A stretch of DNA of 64,000 nucleotides from Nitrospirota bacterium (lineage in GTDB: Bacteria; Nitrospirota; JACRHL01): the NCBI GenBank assembly GCA_029858285.1, contig JAOUFN010000014.1, forward strand, positions 1 through 64,000, given 5' to 3'. Position 1 is the first letter of the stretch. The number at the start of each line of letters is the position of its first letter. Under the pieces are notes generated by a model that was not told the origin of the DNA, searched no databases, and saw only the letters and a list, made by a program, of their open reading frames with translations. The translations under genes and the position numbers were made by a program. Shown one piece after another: positions 26,492 to 35,485 of the stretch.

Positions 26492-27823
26492 CTACTTGCG
26501 GATGCCCAGTTCGGCCAGCATGGCGGTGAGGTCGGCCAGGGGGAGGCTGAGGATTTCGGCGGCGCGGTTCACCTCGCCCTCGGCTTCGCGCAGGGCGGTC
26601 ATCACAATGTTGCGGCGGGCGGCGGTCAGGCGCTCCGCATAGGTGCCCTTTACCGGCACCATGCCGTCCGGCGCCTGCGCCCCCAGAATGCCGCGCACCG
26701 CCAACCCCAGGTCCACCACGCCGATTTCGTCGTCGGCGCCGGTGGTCACGGCGCGCTCCACGATGTTGGCCAGCTCCCGCACGTTGCCCGGCCAGTGGTA
26801 GCTGCCCAGGGCCTCCATGGCGGCGTCGCTCACGCCGGAGAGGGGACGACCCACCTCGCGGTTGAATTTTTCGACGAAAAAGCCCACCAGCTCGGGAATG
26901 TCCTCGCGGCGCTCCCGCAGGGACGGGATCACGACGTGGGCGGCGGAAAACAGGTCGCGCAGTTCGGCGCTGAACCCACCCGCCTTCACCCGCGCGTCCA
27001 GATCGACGGTGGTGGTGCCGATCACGCGGATGTCGGACGGAATCGTGGTGGTGCCGCCGGTGCGGGTAAACCCGTGGGTGGTGAGCAGGCTGACCAGCCG
27101 TTTCTGGGTGTCGGGGACCAGTTTGCCCACCTCGTCGAGGAACAGCACGCCGCCGGCGGCCATCTCGACCTTGCCCTTGCCCTCCGGGGTGCCGAACAGC
27201 TCCGGCCCCTGCCGGTCGGCGGGCAGCGCGCCGCAGCGGACGGTGACAAACGCCCCGGAATGGCGGTCCGATTCGCGGTGGATGACCCGTGCCACCACCT
27301 CCTTGCCGGTGCCGCTCTCGCCCTGAATCAACACCGGCGCCTCGTTTTCGGCGGCGCGCACCATGCGCTCGTAGGCGCGGGCCATGCCCGAACTGCGGCC
27401 CAGCACAAAGTGGTATCGGGCGTTGAGCTCCTCGGTGAGAAAGCGGTTCTGGGCCTCGAGGTTGTTGCGCTCCAGGGCGCGTTCCACCACCAGTTCCAGA
27501 TGGGTGGGGTCGAAGGGTTTGGTGATGAAGTCCAGCGCCCCGGCCTTCATGGCCTCCACCGCGCGCTCCACCGTGGCGAAGGCCGAAATCACCACCACCG
27601 GCAGGGAAATGCGCTCCTCGCGCAGGCGCTTGAGCACGGTGAGGCCGTCCACCCTGGGCATCTGCATGTCGAGGATCATCAAATCCGGGTGCTGGTCGCC
27701 GATCAGCTTGAGGGCCACCTCCCCGTCCCGCGCCTCCAGGGTTTTGTGGCCCGCGGCTTCAAGGCGCAGGGACAGCAACTCGATGTTTTGCGGATTGTCG
27801 TCGACGAGGAGGATCTTGGCCAT
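26492..27823 (-). CDS. NtrC-family response regulator lacking the GAFTGA motif
   Basis: The 443-residue regulator has a receiver domain (D8-D9 pocket, phospho-acceptor D52, K102), an AAA+ domain with Walker A GESGTGKE (168-175) and Walker B LFLDEVG, and a C-terminal Fis-like helix-turn-helix (EVNRAAEILSLPLADL). Where sigma54 activators have GAFTGA, this protein has a shortened loop (ELFGTPEGKGKVEMAAGG, residues 208-225). It should therefore not be able to engage sigma54 normally, and may act on sigma70 promoters as Rhodobacter capsulatus NtrC does. It follows its kinase gene by about 73 nt. AGGAAA precedes the ATG. Confidence 0.9.
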   Translation of the reverse strand: MAKILLVDDNPQNIELLSLRLEAAGHKTLEARDGEVALKLIGDQHPDLMILDMQMPRVDGLTVLKRLREERISLPVVVISAFATVERAVEAMKAGALDFITKPFDPTHLELVVERALERNNLEAQNRFLTEELNARYHFVLGRSSGMARAYERMVRAAENEAPVLIQGESGTGKEVVARVIHRESDRHSGAFVTVRCGALPADRQGPELFGTPEGKGKVEMAAGGVLFLDEVGKLVPDTQKRLVSLLTTHGFTRTGGTTTIPSDIRVIGTTTVDLDARVKAGGFSAELRDLFSAAHVVIPSLRERREDIPELVGFFVEKFNREVGRPLSGVSDAAMEALGSYHWPGNVRELANIVERAVTTGADDEIGVVDLGLAVRGILGAQAPDGMVPVKGTYAERLTAARRNIVMTALREAEGEVNRAAEILSLPLADLTAMLAELGIRK

Positions 27824-27896
27824 GGCTGTTTCCTGGAAATTTGTCTAACTTTTCAGTCGGTTCGGCCTTGCGAAACCCGAAACGGTCACTTGAACG

Positions 27897-29597
27897 TCAC
27901 GCCCGCCCGGCGGCGCCCGGCTGCGGGGGAGGATTTTCCGGCAGGCGCACCACAAACGTTGCGCCGCCGCCGGCGGTTTCCTCCACCCAGATGCGGCCAC
28001 CGTGCAACTCTACCAGTTTCCGCGTGATCGACAAACCCAGTCCGGAGCCGCCCGCCGCCTCGCCGTCCGGGAGCTGGCGGAATTCCTCGAACACCTCCTC
28101 GCGGTGCGCCTCGGGGATGCCGGGGCCGTGGTCCCGCACGCGCAATTCCAGAAAGTCGGCGTCGGTGTGGCAGGCCAGTTCCAGGCTGCCGTTTTCCGGG
28201 GAGAATTTGATGGCGTTGCTCACCAGGTTGTAGAGCACCTGCTTGAACTTGCCGCGGTCGGCCAGGTGGGTGCGGGAGCGCTCCAGCGCGTCGCACTCCA
28301 GCGCCACCGAAAGGCCCCTGGCGGTGCGCTGGGGCTCGGTGATGGTGATGATTTCCTCCAGTGCCTGCACCACGTCCAGGGGCTCCAGACGCACGTCGAT
28401 GGTGCCCGCCTCGATGCGCGACAGGTCCAGAATGCCGCCGCTCATCTCCAGAATGTGGCGGCCGCTGGTGACGATGTTGTTCACGTATTTGAGCTGGCGT
28501 TCGCCCAGTTCTCCCAGCAGGCCGTCGCGCAGGGCTTCGGAAAAGCCGATCACCGAGTTCAGGGGGGTGCGCAGTTCGTGGGCCAGATTGGCCATGAATT
28601 CGCTCTTGCGGCGGGTTGCGGCGATCAACTCGCGGTTGGTGGCCTCCAGATCAAGGGTGCGCCGGGCCACGCGCTCCTCGAGGTGGCCGTTGAGGTCGGC
28701 CAGTTCGCGGTTGGCGGTGGCCAGACCCTCCTGGGTGCGGCGAATCTCGTCGTCGCGCAGGCGCAGGGCGTCGGTCATGCTGTTGAAGGAGTGGCCCAGC
28801 ATGGCCAGTTCGTCGGTGCCCCGTGTCTGCACCTTGGCGTTAAGGTCTCCGGCGGCCACCTGGGCGGTCACCTGGGTGAGGCGGTGCAGGGGCTCCAGAA
28901 ATAACCGCACCAGCGCGGCGGAAATGGCCGTGCCGATGATGATCACGATCAGGGTCAGCAGGGCCACGTCGCGGGTGACCGCCGCCATGCCGTTTTCGAT
29001 CTTGGCGCGGGACAGGGCCAGGTAGATGCGGCCCCGCAGCACGTGGCGCTCCACGCGGGTGGTTTCCAGCCGGGCCTCCGGGGACAACCCCGCATCCAGC
29101 AGGGACAGCAGCTCCCACTCCTCTGCCTCGGGGTCGGAGATGACGAACTCCCGCGTCATCACCGGGGTGGTCAGCAGCAGGAACGGCTCGCTGCCGCCGT
29201 CCATCTCGCGCACCGACTCGCCCTCCTCGCCGCTGGCCGAAAGGCCCTCGCGGTGCGCCGCCAGGGTGGTTTCGTAACCGGTGCGGGCGCTGCTGGCCAG
29301 CACCCGGCCGTCGCCGTCGGCAATGACCGCGAACAGCACGTTGGGCTCTTCCATCACGCCGTCGAGCAGTTGACTGAGGGAAATCTGGTCACGGGTGTAG
29401 ACGCCGTATCCGGCGTTGAAGGCCAGGTTGCGGGCCAGCACGAAGCCGCGCTCGGTGAATTCTCCGGTGAGCAACTGGCGGGAGCCCTTGAGGGAGTTGT
29501 AACCGCTCACCACGCTCACCACCACCACCATCAGCACCAATGCCGACAGGGCCTTGGCGGCGATGCTCTGGTGGGGTAAAACGGCAGGCGTCTTCAT
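27897..29597 (-). CDS. Membrane sensor histidine kinase of a four-gene signalling cassette
   Basis: The 566-residue kinase has a membrane helix (about 12-34), a periplasmic sensor region with a Cache-like pattern (DGDGRVLASSARTGYET), a second membrane helix (about 215-240) and HAMP. A coiled-coil linker, HisKA (FMANLAHELRTPLNSVIGFSE) and HATPase_c (NLVSNAIKFSPENG, DHGPGIPEA, GSGLGLSITRKL) follow. It starts 7 nt after the stop of the solute-binding protein gene, so input from that protein is likely. I chose the ATG before KTPAVLPHQS; the longer frame overlaps the upstream gene. Confidence 0.92.
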   Translation of the reverse strand: MKTPAVLPHQSIAAKALSALVLMVVVVSVVSGYNSLKGSRQLLTGEFTERGFVLARNLAFNAGYGVYTRDQISLSQLLDGVMEEPNVLFAVIADGDGRVLASSARTGYETTLAAHREGLSASGEEGESVREMDGGSEPFLLLTTPVMTREFVISDPEAEEWELLSLLDAGLSPEARLETTRVERHVLRGRIYLALSRAKIENGMAAVTRDVALLTLIVIIIGTAISAALVRLFLEPLHRLTQVTAQVAAGDLNAKVQTRGTDELAMLGHSFNSMTDALRLRDDEIRRTQEGLATANRELADLNGHLEERVARRTLDLEATNRELIAATRRKSEFMANLAHELRTPLNSVIGFSEALRDGLLGELGERQLKYVNNIVTSGRHILEMSGGILDLSRIEAGTIDVRLEPLDVVQALEEIITITEPQRTARGLSVALECDALERSRTHLADRGKFKQVLYNLVSNAIKFSPENGSLELACHTDADFLELRVRDHGPGIPEAHREEVFEEFRQLPDGEAAGGSGLGLSITRKLVELHGGRIWVEETAGGGATFVVRLPENPPPQPGAAGRA

Positions 29598-29604
29598 GGG
29601 GCGC

Positions 29605-30522
29605 CTACTGCACCACCACGGTGGCGAAGTCGCGCACCAGGGGGGGGATTTCGATGCCCAGGGAACGGGCGGTATGCAGGTTGAGGGACAGGCTGGCCAT
29701 GTCCGGGAAGAACATGCGGTCCGGCGGCAGGCCCTCGCCACGGATCAGGTAGCTGGCCAGCCGCCCCGCCTGACGCCCCATGTCCGCCGGGTCCGGGGTG
29801 ATGGAAATGAACGCCCCGGCCTTCACCAGGGACGGCGAGTCCCCCACCAGCGGCACATGGTGCTCGAAGGACAGGCGCAGCAGAAACTGGTAGGCCTCGG
29901 CCCCGGACAAGGAACCGGGGACGATCCACAGCGCGTCCGACTGCAACACCAGCTTGCGGGCCAGGGCCGGAAGGTCCCGGTCGTCCTTGATCTCCACCGG
30001 GATGATGGTGGTCTCGAAGCCGGCCAGACGGTCGATCTCGCCGCGCAGCATGGCGCTGTGTTCGGGGCCGTGCAGCACCCCCACGTGGTGGATGCCGGGG
30101 GAGATCAGCGCCAGGGTGGCCACCATGTCTCCCAGCGGCACGAACATGGAGATGCCCACGCTGTAAGGGGTCAATTTCAGGCGTTCGGGGCGGATCACCA
30201 TGCAATAGATGATGGGCTTGTCGGGAAAGCGCCGGGCGGCCTCGCCGGTGGCGGAGGCCCCCACCGAGATGACCACGTCCGGGTCCGGCAGGCTGCTGGT
30301 GAGGGTGTGCCCCAGCTTCAGGTCGTCCACGTCCACCAGGGTGACCCGCTCCCCCTGATCGGCGCGGAACGATTCCTCGATGCCGTCCACCGCGTGGTTG
30401 TACAGGGGCTGGTCGCGGCTGCGCAGCAGCAGAATCTCGTAGGCAAGGGCGGCCGGAGCGGGCGCCACCACGGCCCACCCCGCCACGAACAGCAGGGCAA
30501 GGACGGCGGGCCGTCCCCTCAC
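29605..30522 (-). CDS. ABC-type solute-binding protein (PF04392-like), probable sensor partner
   Basis: The 305-residue protein has a Sec signal peptide ending ALA-YEI. Two Rossmann-like lobes follow: DPDVVISVGASATGEAARRFPDKPIIYCMV, then HHVGVLHGPEHSAM and DALWIVPGSLSGAEAYQFLLRLSFEHHVPLVGDSPSLVKAGAFISITPDPADMGRQAGRLA. This is the ABC_sub_bind pattern. There is no permease or ATPase gene nearby. Its position between a TPR lipoprotein and a histidine kinase suggests it delivers a ligand signal to the kinase. It starts with GTG, overlapping the upstream stop by 4 nt (GTGA). Confidence 0.88.
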   Translation of the reverse strand: MRGRPAVLALLFVAGWAVVAPAPAALAYEILLLRSRDQPLYNHAVDGIEESFRADQGERVTLVDVDDLKLGHTLTSSLPDPDVVISVGASATGEAARRFPDKPIIYCMVIRPERLKLTPYSVGISMFVPLGDMVATLALISPGIHHVGVLHGPEHSAMLRGEIDRLAGFETTIIPVEIKDDRDLPALARKLVLQSDALWIVPGSLSGAEAYQFLLRLSFEHHVPLVGDSPSLVKAGAFISITPDPADMGRQAGRLASYLIRGEGLPPDRMFFPDMASLSLNLHTARSLGIEIPPLVRDFATVVVQ

Positions 30523-31220
30523 AACCCCCGCTCTCCGCCAACGTGTCCGGCGGCCTCGGCCTGCGCCACAAAGGCGCGGGCGTGTTCGTAGTTGCTGGAC
30601 GAAGCCCCCACCTGATCGACGTTGGCCAGGTAGTTCTGGAAGCTGCGAATCGCCTCTTCGTTGCGGTTCATCTGCTCCTGGGTGTAGCCCAGATTGAACC
30701 AGGCCACCGCGTCCGTGGTGTTGATGCGCACCGCGTCGCTGTAGCGTTCCAGGGCCTCGTCCGGACGCTTGAGGCGGGTGAGGACGTTGCCCCAGTTGAC
30801 GAACACCTGGGAGCGGGTGGGGTCAAGCCCCGCCGCCTGGGCAAACTTGGCCTCGGCCTCTTCCAGCCGGTTGAGCTTTTCCAGCGCCGTGCCCCAGTTG
30901 TGGATGAGTACCGGGTCCGGGTCCTCCCGCGTCTGCTCGTAGGCGGCGGAAAAATGCTGGAGGGATTCCTCGTAGCGGCCCAGTTGCAGCAGGGAATAGC
31001 CCAGGTTGTTGTGCAGGTTGGGGGCGTTCGGAACCTGCTTGAGCACGTCGGTATAGATCTCCGCCGCATGGTCGTAGGCCCCCTGCTGCATCTCGAGGGA
31101 AGCCGTTTCGAGTTGGGACTCGATGGACCCCTTGCACCCCGGTGCCAGCAGTGCCAGAACCCCGAACAGCGCCAGTGCCGGCGCAAACGTGGCCAGGGAG
31201 TGTCCGCTGCGGTGCGTCAT
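30519..31220 (-). CDS. TPR-repeat lipoprotein
   Basis: The 233-residue protein begins with a signal sequence and a probable lipobox (LLAPGC). Four to five tetratricopeptide repeats follow: YDHAAEIYTDVLKQVPNAPNLHNNLGYSLLQLGRYEES, EEAEAKFAQAAGLDPTRSQVFVNWGNVL, DEALERYSDAVRINTTDAVAWFNLGYT and a last copy ending in EEAIRSFQNYL. TPR lipoproteins scaffold periplasmic complexes. Its stop overlaps the next gene's start, and it is first of the cassette TPR lipoprotein, solute-binding protein, kinase, regulator. apt lies just upstream (11 nt), so the transcript may begin further up. Confidence 0.88.
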   Translation of the reverse strand: MTHRSGHSLATFAPALALFGVLALLAPGCKGSIESQLETASLEMQQGAYDHAAEIYTDVLKQVPNAPNLHNNLGYSLLQLGRYEESLQHFSAAYEQTREDPDPVLIHNWGTALEKLNRLEEAEAKFAQAAGLDPTRSQVFVNWGNVLTRLKRPDEALERYSDAVRINTTDAVAWFNLGYTQEQMNRNEEAIRSFQNYLANVDQVGASSSNYEHARAFVAQAEAAGHVGGERGL

Positions 31221-31231
31221 CGGAGGGATCC

Positions 31232-31753
31232 TCACATGGGCAGGACGACGTGGGTGGTCACGCCGTCCAGCTTGCGGCGTGGCGGAAGATCCTTGAGTTC
31301 CACCAGGTCGATCAGGAATGCCACGCCCACCACCTCGCCGCCCAGTTTGCGCACCAGCTCGATGGTGGCCCCCACGGTGCCGCCGGTAGCCAGCAAGTCG
31401 TCCACAATCAGTACCTTTTCGCCCGCCTGAATGGCGTCCTGGTGGATGCACAGGGTGTCTTCGCCGTATTCCAGCTGGTAGGAGACCTGATGGGTGGGGG
31501 CGGGCAGCTTGCCGGGCTTGCGCACCGGCACGAAGCCGGCGCCCAGGTGGATGGCGATGGGGGCGCCGAGGATGAAACCGCGCGCCTCCATGCCCACCAC
31601 CCGGTGGATGCCGGATTTGAGGAACGGCTCGGCCATGCGCTCCACCGCGTGGGTGAGGGCCTCCGGCTCCTTCAGCAAGGTGGTGATGTCGAAAAAATTG
31701 ATGCCCGGCTTGGGAAAGCCGGGAACGGTGCGGATGTACTGCTTGAGGTCCAT
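31232..31753 (-). CDS. apt: Adenine phosphoribosyltransferase
   Basis: The 173-residue enzyme converts adenine and PRPP to AMP in purine salvage. It has PGFPKPGINFFDITTLL at the start, MEARGFILGAPIA, and the PRPP-binding motif VLIVDDLLATGGTVGA. Length and sequence are typical of Apt. A GTG two codons earlier (31759) is an alternative start; no strong Shine-Dalgarno decides. The gene lies 22 nt downstream of rpoS and 11 nt upstream of the TPR lipoprotein gene. Confidence 0.96.
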   Translation of the reverse strand: MDLKQYIRTVPGFPKPGINFFDITTLLKEPEALTHAVERMAEPFLKSGIHRVVGMEARGFILGAPIAIHLGAGFVPVRKPGKLPAPTHQVSYQLEYGEDTLCIHQDAIQAGEKVLIVDDLLATGGTVGATIELVRKLGGEVVGVAFLIDLVELKDLPPRRKLDGVTTHVVLPM

Positions 31754-31775
31754 GGACACACGGTTTTTTGAGGGT

Positions 31776-32804
31776 CTACAGGAATTCGGCGGCGGTCAGG
31801 GTCTGCTCCGCCACCAGCGCCCGCAGCTTGGCCAGCGCCGACGACTCGATCTGGCGCACCCGCTCGCGGGTGAGGCCGAAAATTTTGCCGATCTGCTCCA
31901 GGGTCTTGGGCTCCTCGCCCTCCAGCCCGAAGCGGAACACGATCACCTGCCGTTCCTTGTCCTTGAGCACGTCCAGCCAGCGGATGATGCGCTCGCGCTG
32001 GATGATGCCCTCGGCGCTGGAGGACGGCGCGGCGATGCGGGTGTCCTCGATCATGTCGCCCAGGGGGGTGTCTTCCTGATCGCCCACCGGGCTGTCCAGC
32101 GAATAGGTGTTCTGCAGCAGCCCCTGAATGTCCTCGACCTCGGCCACGGTCTTGCCCATGGCGGCGGCCACCTGCTCCACGGTAGGGTCGCCGCCGTGCT
32201 CCTGGAGCAGGCCCTCGACGGTGCGGAAATACTGGTTGACCCGCTCCACCACGTGTACCGGCAGGCGGATCACCTTGGACTGGTTGATGATGGCGCGTTC
32301 GATAGACTGGCGAATCCACCACGAGGCATAGGTGGACAGCTTGAAACCCTTGGTGTGGTCGAATTTCTCCACCGCCCGCATCAGGCCCAGGTTGCCTTCC
32401 TCGATGATGTCGGAAAACGGCAGGCCGCGGCCCACGTAGCGCTTGCCGATGGAGACCACCAGCCGCAGGTTGGATTCGATCATCTGCCGCCGGGCGTCGG
32501 CATCGCCCTCCTTGATGCGGCGGCCAAGCTCCTGCTCCTGCTCGAAGGTGAGCAACTGGGAGCGGCGGATATCGCGCAGGTAGCTGCGCACCACGTCCGA
32601 ATTGGCGCCGGGGTCCCGCTCCGCCTCTTCGACGGCGCGCTCCGCCGCCTCTTCGGTGACTTCGGCGGACGGGTCGGCAGCGCCCACCTCGGCGTCAACG
32701 TCCGCGTCGGTTTCGGTTTCGGTTTCGGCATCCGCGGAGGAAGAATCGCCCTGATTCTCCCGGTCCGCCAATACCCGCAGAAGATCTATTTCGACGCCTG
32801 CCAA
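31776..32804 (-). CDS. rpoS: RNA polymerase sigma factor RpoS (group 2 sigma)
   Basis: The 342-residue sigma factor has region 1.2 ([28 protein letters not shown]), region 2 ([56 protein letters not shown]), region 3 ([15 protein letters not shown]) and region 4 ([28 protein letters not shown]). It is too short for RpoD, and the surE-pcm-dedA neighbours are the usual rpoS context. The N-terminus is acidic with Asp/Glu-Thr repeats. Start is a TTG at 32804 with GAGGAGGG 6 nt upstream; no ATG upstream is credible. Confidence 0.88.
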   Translation of the reverse strand: MAGVEIDLLRVLADRENQGDSSSADAETETETDADVDAEVGAADPSAEVTEEAAERAVEEAERDPGANSDVVRSYLRDIRRSQLLTFEQEQELGRRIKEGDADARRQMIESNLRLVVSIGKRYVGRGLPFSDIIEEGNLGLMRAVEKFDHTKGFKLSTYASWWIRQSIERAIINQSKVIRLPVHVVERVNQYFRTVEGLLQEHGGDPTVEQVAAAMGKTVAEVEDIQGLLQNTYSLDSPVGDQEDTPLGDMIEDTRIAAPSSSAEGIIQRERIIRWLDVLKDKERQVIVFRFGLEGEEPKTLEQIGKIFGLTRERVRQIESSALAKLRALVAEQTLTAAEFL

Positions 32805-32934
32805 CGTGATCCCTCCTCGCTTCGGACTCGTGGCTGTTCCTGCGCACAGGAATTGACAGTATAACCCGGAAACCGACTGGGGAAACCGTTTGGTGAAACT
32901 CGCGGGGGCCATGCGCCCCGGCCGGGGATTTTCG

Positions 32935-34110
32935 TTACCGGCCCGCGCGCCGCGCCTGAATGGAAAACAGGGCCACGGCGGTGGCCACCGAAACATTCAG
33001 CGACGGCGTGTGGCCGCTCAAGGGGATGGCCAGCAGGCGGTCGCACTGGCGCGCCACCAGCGGTCGCATGCCGCTCTCCTCGCTGCCGGCCACCAGGGCG
33101 ATGGGGAGGGCGACGTCGGCGCCGTACAGGTCGTCCCCGGCGGCATCCAGCCCGTACACCCAGAAACCGTTGTCCTTGAGGGTTTGCAACGCCTGGGCCA
33201 GGTTGTCCACCCGCGCCACCGGCAGGTACATGAGCGCCCCGGCGGAGGCCCTTGCCGCGGTTGCCGTGAGGGGCGCCGAGCGGCGTTTGGGGAGGATCAC
33301 CCCGTGTGCCCCGGCGGCTTCGGCGCTGCGCACCACCGCCCCCAGGTTGTGGGGATCCTCCACCTCGTCCAGCACCACCACCAGCCCCGGAGGATTGGCC
33401 CGGGCACGCTCCACAATTTGCTCCAGCGTGGCGTAGGACAGGGGGGCGATGCGCGCCGCCACCCCCTGATGCCGGGAGGTGCCCGCCAGACGCTCCAGAC
33501 GTTCCCGCGGGTGAAAATCGAAGGGGATGCGGTGCTGTTTGGCCAGGGCTACCAGCGGCTCCAGTCCGCGCCCGTGGTCCAGAAAGGTCAGCCGGGAAAT
33601 CCGCTCCGGGGAGGTTTCCAGAAGGGCCTGTACCGGATGGATGCCCGACAGCACGTCGGCGGGTTCGTGGGCCTCCGGGGCGGACGCATCGGCCCGGCGC
33701 GGGGGCGCTGCGCGCTCTGCCGGTCGGGCTGCCGGATGGCCTTGCGAACGGGCTGCCGGACGGTCTGCCGGACGATTTTGCGAACGGTCTGCCGAACGGT
33801 CTGCCGAACGGTCTGCCGAACGGTCTGCCGAACGGTCTGCCGAACGGTCTGCCGAACGGTCTGCCGAACGGTCTGCCGGATGGCCTTGCGAACGCCCGGC
33901 GGCGCGGGACGGGCGCCCCGCCCCCCGTTCCGTCGGCGCCCCGGTCCCACGGCGCGGGGCCGGGCGGTCGCCCTCACCCCGACCGGAGTGGCTGCCGGAA
34001 GGTCCGCCGGAAAACCCGTCGCGCCCGGCGCCGGTGGTCCGGGAACCGCGCGGTCCCTTCCCCCCTCCCCGACCGCCCACGGGCGTTTTTTTGCCGTAAT
34101 CCCGACTCAT
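32935..34110 (-). CDS. rlmB: 23S rRNA 2'-O-methyltransferase RlmB-like (SpoU/TrmH family) with repeat-rich N-terminal extension
   Basis: The 391-residue protein has a C-terminal SpoU domain: [10 protein letters not shown] substrate-binding start, [67 protein letters not shown] and [15 protein letters not shown], the trefoil-knot motifs. This matches RlmB, which methylates 23S rRNA G2251. The first 150 residues are unusual: Gly/Arg/Pro-rich, then 8 perfect copies of a 4-residue unit (ADRS) with degenerate copies on both sides. That extension is likely disordered and basic. The ATG overlaps the dedA stop (ATGA), with AAAGGGG upstream. Confidence 0.9.
   Translation of the reverse strand: MSRDYGKKTPVGGRGGGKGPRGSRTTGAGRDGFSGGPSGSHSGRGEGDRPAPRRGTGAPTERGAGRPSRAAGRSQGHPADRSADRSADRSADRSADRSADRSADRSADRSQNRPADRPAARSQGHPAARPAERAAPPRRADASAPEAHEPADVLSGIHPVQALLETSPERISRLTFLDHGRGLEPLVALAKQHRIPFDFHPRERLERLAGTSRHQGVAARIAPLSYATLEQIVERARANPPGLVVVLDEVEDPHNLGAVVRSAEAAGAHGVILPKRRSAPLTATAARASAGALMYLPVARVDNLAQALQTLKDNGFWVYGLDAAGDDLYGADVALPIALVAGSEESGMRPLVARQCDRLLAIPLSGHTPSLNVSVATAVALFSIQARRAGR
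33781..33876. repeat. Eight perfect tandem 12-bp repeats within rlmB
   Basis: The unit CGAACGGTCTGC is repeated 8 times without a mismatch, flanked on both sides by diverged copies (about 33727-33780 and 33877-33895). Because 12 is a multiple of 3, copy-number change adds or removes 4-residue units (ADRS) without a frameshift. The perfect identity suggests recent expansion. Confidence 0.95.
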
Positions 34111-34772
34111 CTGGCACCCCTTTCTTCCCCTGTCCCCTTCGGTTGCCCGGTTTTGGGCCGGTTGTTTTGTCCATTGTTGCGGGCGCGGTGCAGCAGCCAC
34201 ACCGCCACCGCCAGAATCACCACCGCCGCCACCGAAAACAGATCGAAATAATGCACGATCAGTTCGCGCATGCGGGCGCCGTACAGGGCCACCAGCGTGG
34301 CGACCAAAAGGAAGCGCGCCCCCCGCGACAGCATCGACACCAGCACAAAGCGCCAGAAATGGATCCAGAACACCCCGGCGGCGATGGTGAACACCTTGTA
34401 GGGTACCGGGGTAAACCCGGCAATGCCGATGGCCCACGCCTCGTAGCGGTTGAACCACGCATGGATGCGCTCGGTTTTTTGGCGCTCCACAAAGCGGTCC
34501 AGCAGCGGCTTGCCGCCCCAGCGCCCGATGCCATAGCCGAACATGCCCCCCAGCACGCTGCCCGCCGTGCAGATGCCGGCAAAGCGCGTGGCGTGGTCGG
34601 GGGACGACAGCGCCATGGCGATGAGCAGCACGTCCGGCGGCAGGGGAAAGAACGACGATTCGGCAAAGGCGATGGCAAACAGCGCCCACTCCGCCTTGGG
34701 GGTGGCGGCCCAGGCCAGCATCCAGTCGCTGAGCACGCCGATCTGTTGGGATAACCAGTGGACCAGTTCCAT
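34107..34772 (-). CDS. DedA/YqaA-family (SNARE-associated) membrane protein
   Basis: The 221-residue protein shows the VTT/DedA pattern: AIAFAESSFFPLPPDVLLIAMALSSP, GSVLGGMFGYGIGRWGGKPLLDRF and AGFTPVPYKVFTIAAGVFWIHFWRFVLVSMLSRGARFLLVATL, with about five membrane segments and a basic C-terminal tail. The AAWAIGIAGFTPVPYK form is typical of the YqaA branch. DedA proteins are linked to membrane lipid flipping and proton motive force. The gene lies between pcm (8 nt upstream) and rlmB (4-nt overlap). The ATG is chosen with GGAG about 11 nt upstream, a long spacer. Confidence 0.9.
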   Translation of the reverse strand: MELVHWLSQQIGVLSDWMLAWAATPKAEWALFAIAFAESSFFPLPPDVLLIAMALSSPDHATRFAGICTAGSVLGGMFGYGIGRWGGKPLLDRFVERQKTERIHAWFNRYEAWAIGIAGFTPVPYKVFTIAAGVFWIHFWRFVLVSMLSRGARFLLVATLVALYGARMRELIVHYFDLFSVAAVVILAVAVWLLHRARNNGQNNRPKTGQPKGTGEERGAR

Positions 34773-34780
34773 CGGCGCCG

Positions 34781-35485
34781 TCACTCCTTCCAGCCAAACT
34801 GCCCGATCAGGGGCACAAACACGCAATCCATCAGGCGTTCGGACACGATTTGGTCCCCCTGGCGGCGGTGACGCTCCAGCGTTTGCACGCCGTGGCCCCC
34901 GACCGGAACCACCAACCGCCCGCCGTCGGCCAGTTGCCGCAACAGCGGCTCGGGCACCGCCGGGGAGGCGGCGGTGACCACAATGGCGTCGTAGGGCGCG
35001 TGTTCCGGGCAGCCCAGGGTGCCGTCCCCCACCACGCCGGTGACGCGGGCGAAACCCGGCCCCCCCGATGCCGTGAACTCCGCCAGCAGCGCCCACGCCC
35101 GCTCTCCCAGCGCGCGGTGGCGCTCCACGGTGACGACCTTTGCCGCCAGACAGGACAGAATCGCCGCCTGATAGCCGGAGCCGGTGCCGATCTCCAGCAC
35201 CTTCTCGCCGCCGGTCAGTTGCAGCGCCTCGGTCATGGCCGCGACCATGTAGGGCTGCGAGATGGTCTGTCCCAGCCCGATGGGCAGGGGGGTGTCGGCG
35301 TAGGCCAGGTCCCGCTCCGGGGCGGGCACGAAGCGGTGCCGGGGCACGCCCTCGAAGGCCGCCAGCACGCGGGGGTCGCGGATGCCCATGGCGCGCAGAG
35401 TGGCCACCATGGCGCGGCGCTCCTCCCCCCAGCGGGCGGCTTCCGGCCCGTCGGCGGAAAAAAACTCAGGCCGGGGGGCGGCCAC
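34781..35485 (-). CDS. pcm: Protein-L-isoaspartate O-methyltransferase
   Basis: The 234-residue enzyme repairs isoaspartyl residues using S-adenosylmethionine. It has RAMGIRDPRVLAAFEGVPRHRFVP, the PIGLGQTISQPYMVAAMTEAL motif, SAM motif VLEIGTGSGYQAAILSCLAAKVVTVER, and APYDAIVVTAASPAVPEPLLRQLADGGRLVVPVG. Length is slightly above average because of the N-terminus. The GTG at 35485 gives a 20-nt overlap with surE, and a later ATG (residue 26) is possible. The surE-pcm pairing near rpoS is a stationary-phase repair group seen in many proteobacteria. Confidence 0.95.
   Translation of the reverse strand: MAAPRPEFFSADGPEAARWGEERRAMVATLRAMGIRDPRVLAAFEGVPRHRFVPAPERDLAYADTPLPIGLGQTISQPYMVAAMTEALQLTGGEKVLEIGTGSGYQAAILSCLAAKVVTVERHRALGERAWALLAEFTASGGPGFARVTGVVGDGTLGCPEHAPYDAIVVTAASPAVPEPLLRQLADGGRLVVPVGGHGVQTLERHRRQGDQIVSERLMDCVFVPLIGQFGWKE

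Noticed and set aside
26492-27823. Sequencing error as explanation for the missing GAFTGA loop
   Set aside because: The frame is intact on both sides and Walker A and B and the helix-turn-helix are all in register, so a simple indel error is unlikely; kept as a finding.
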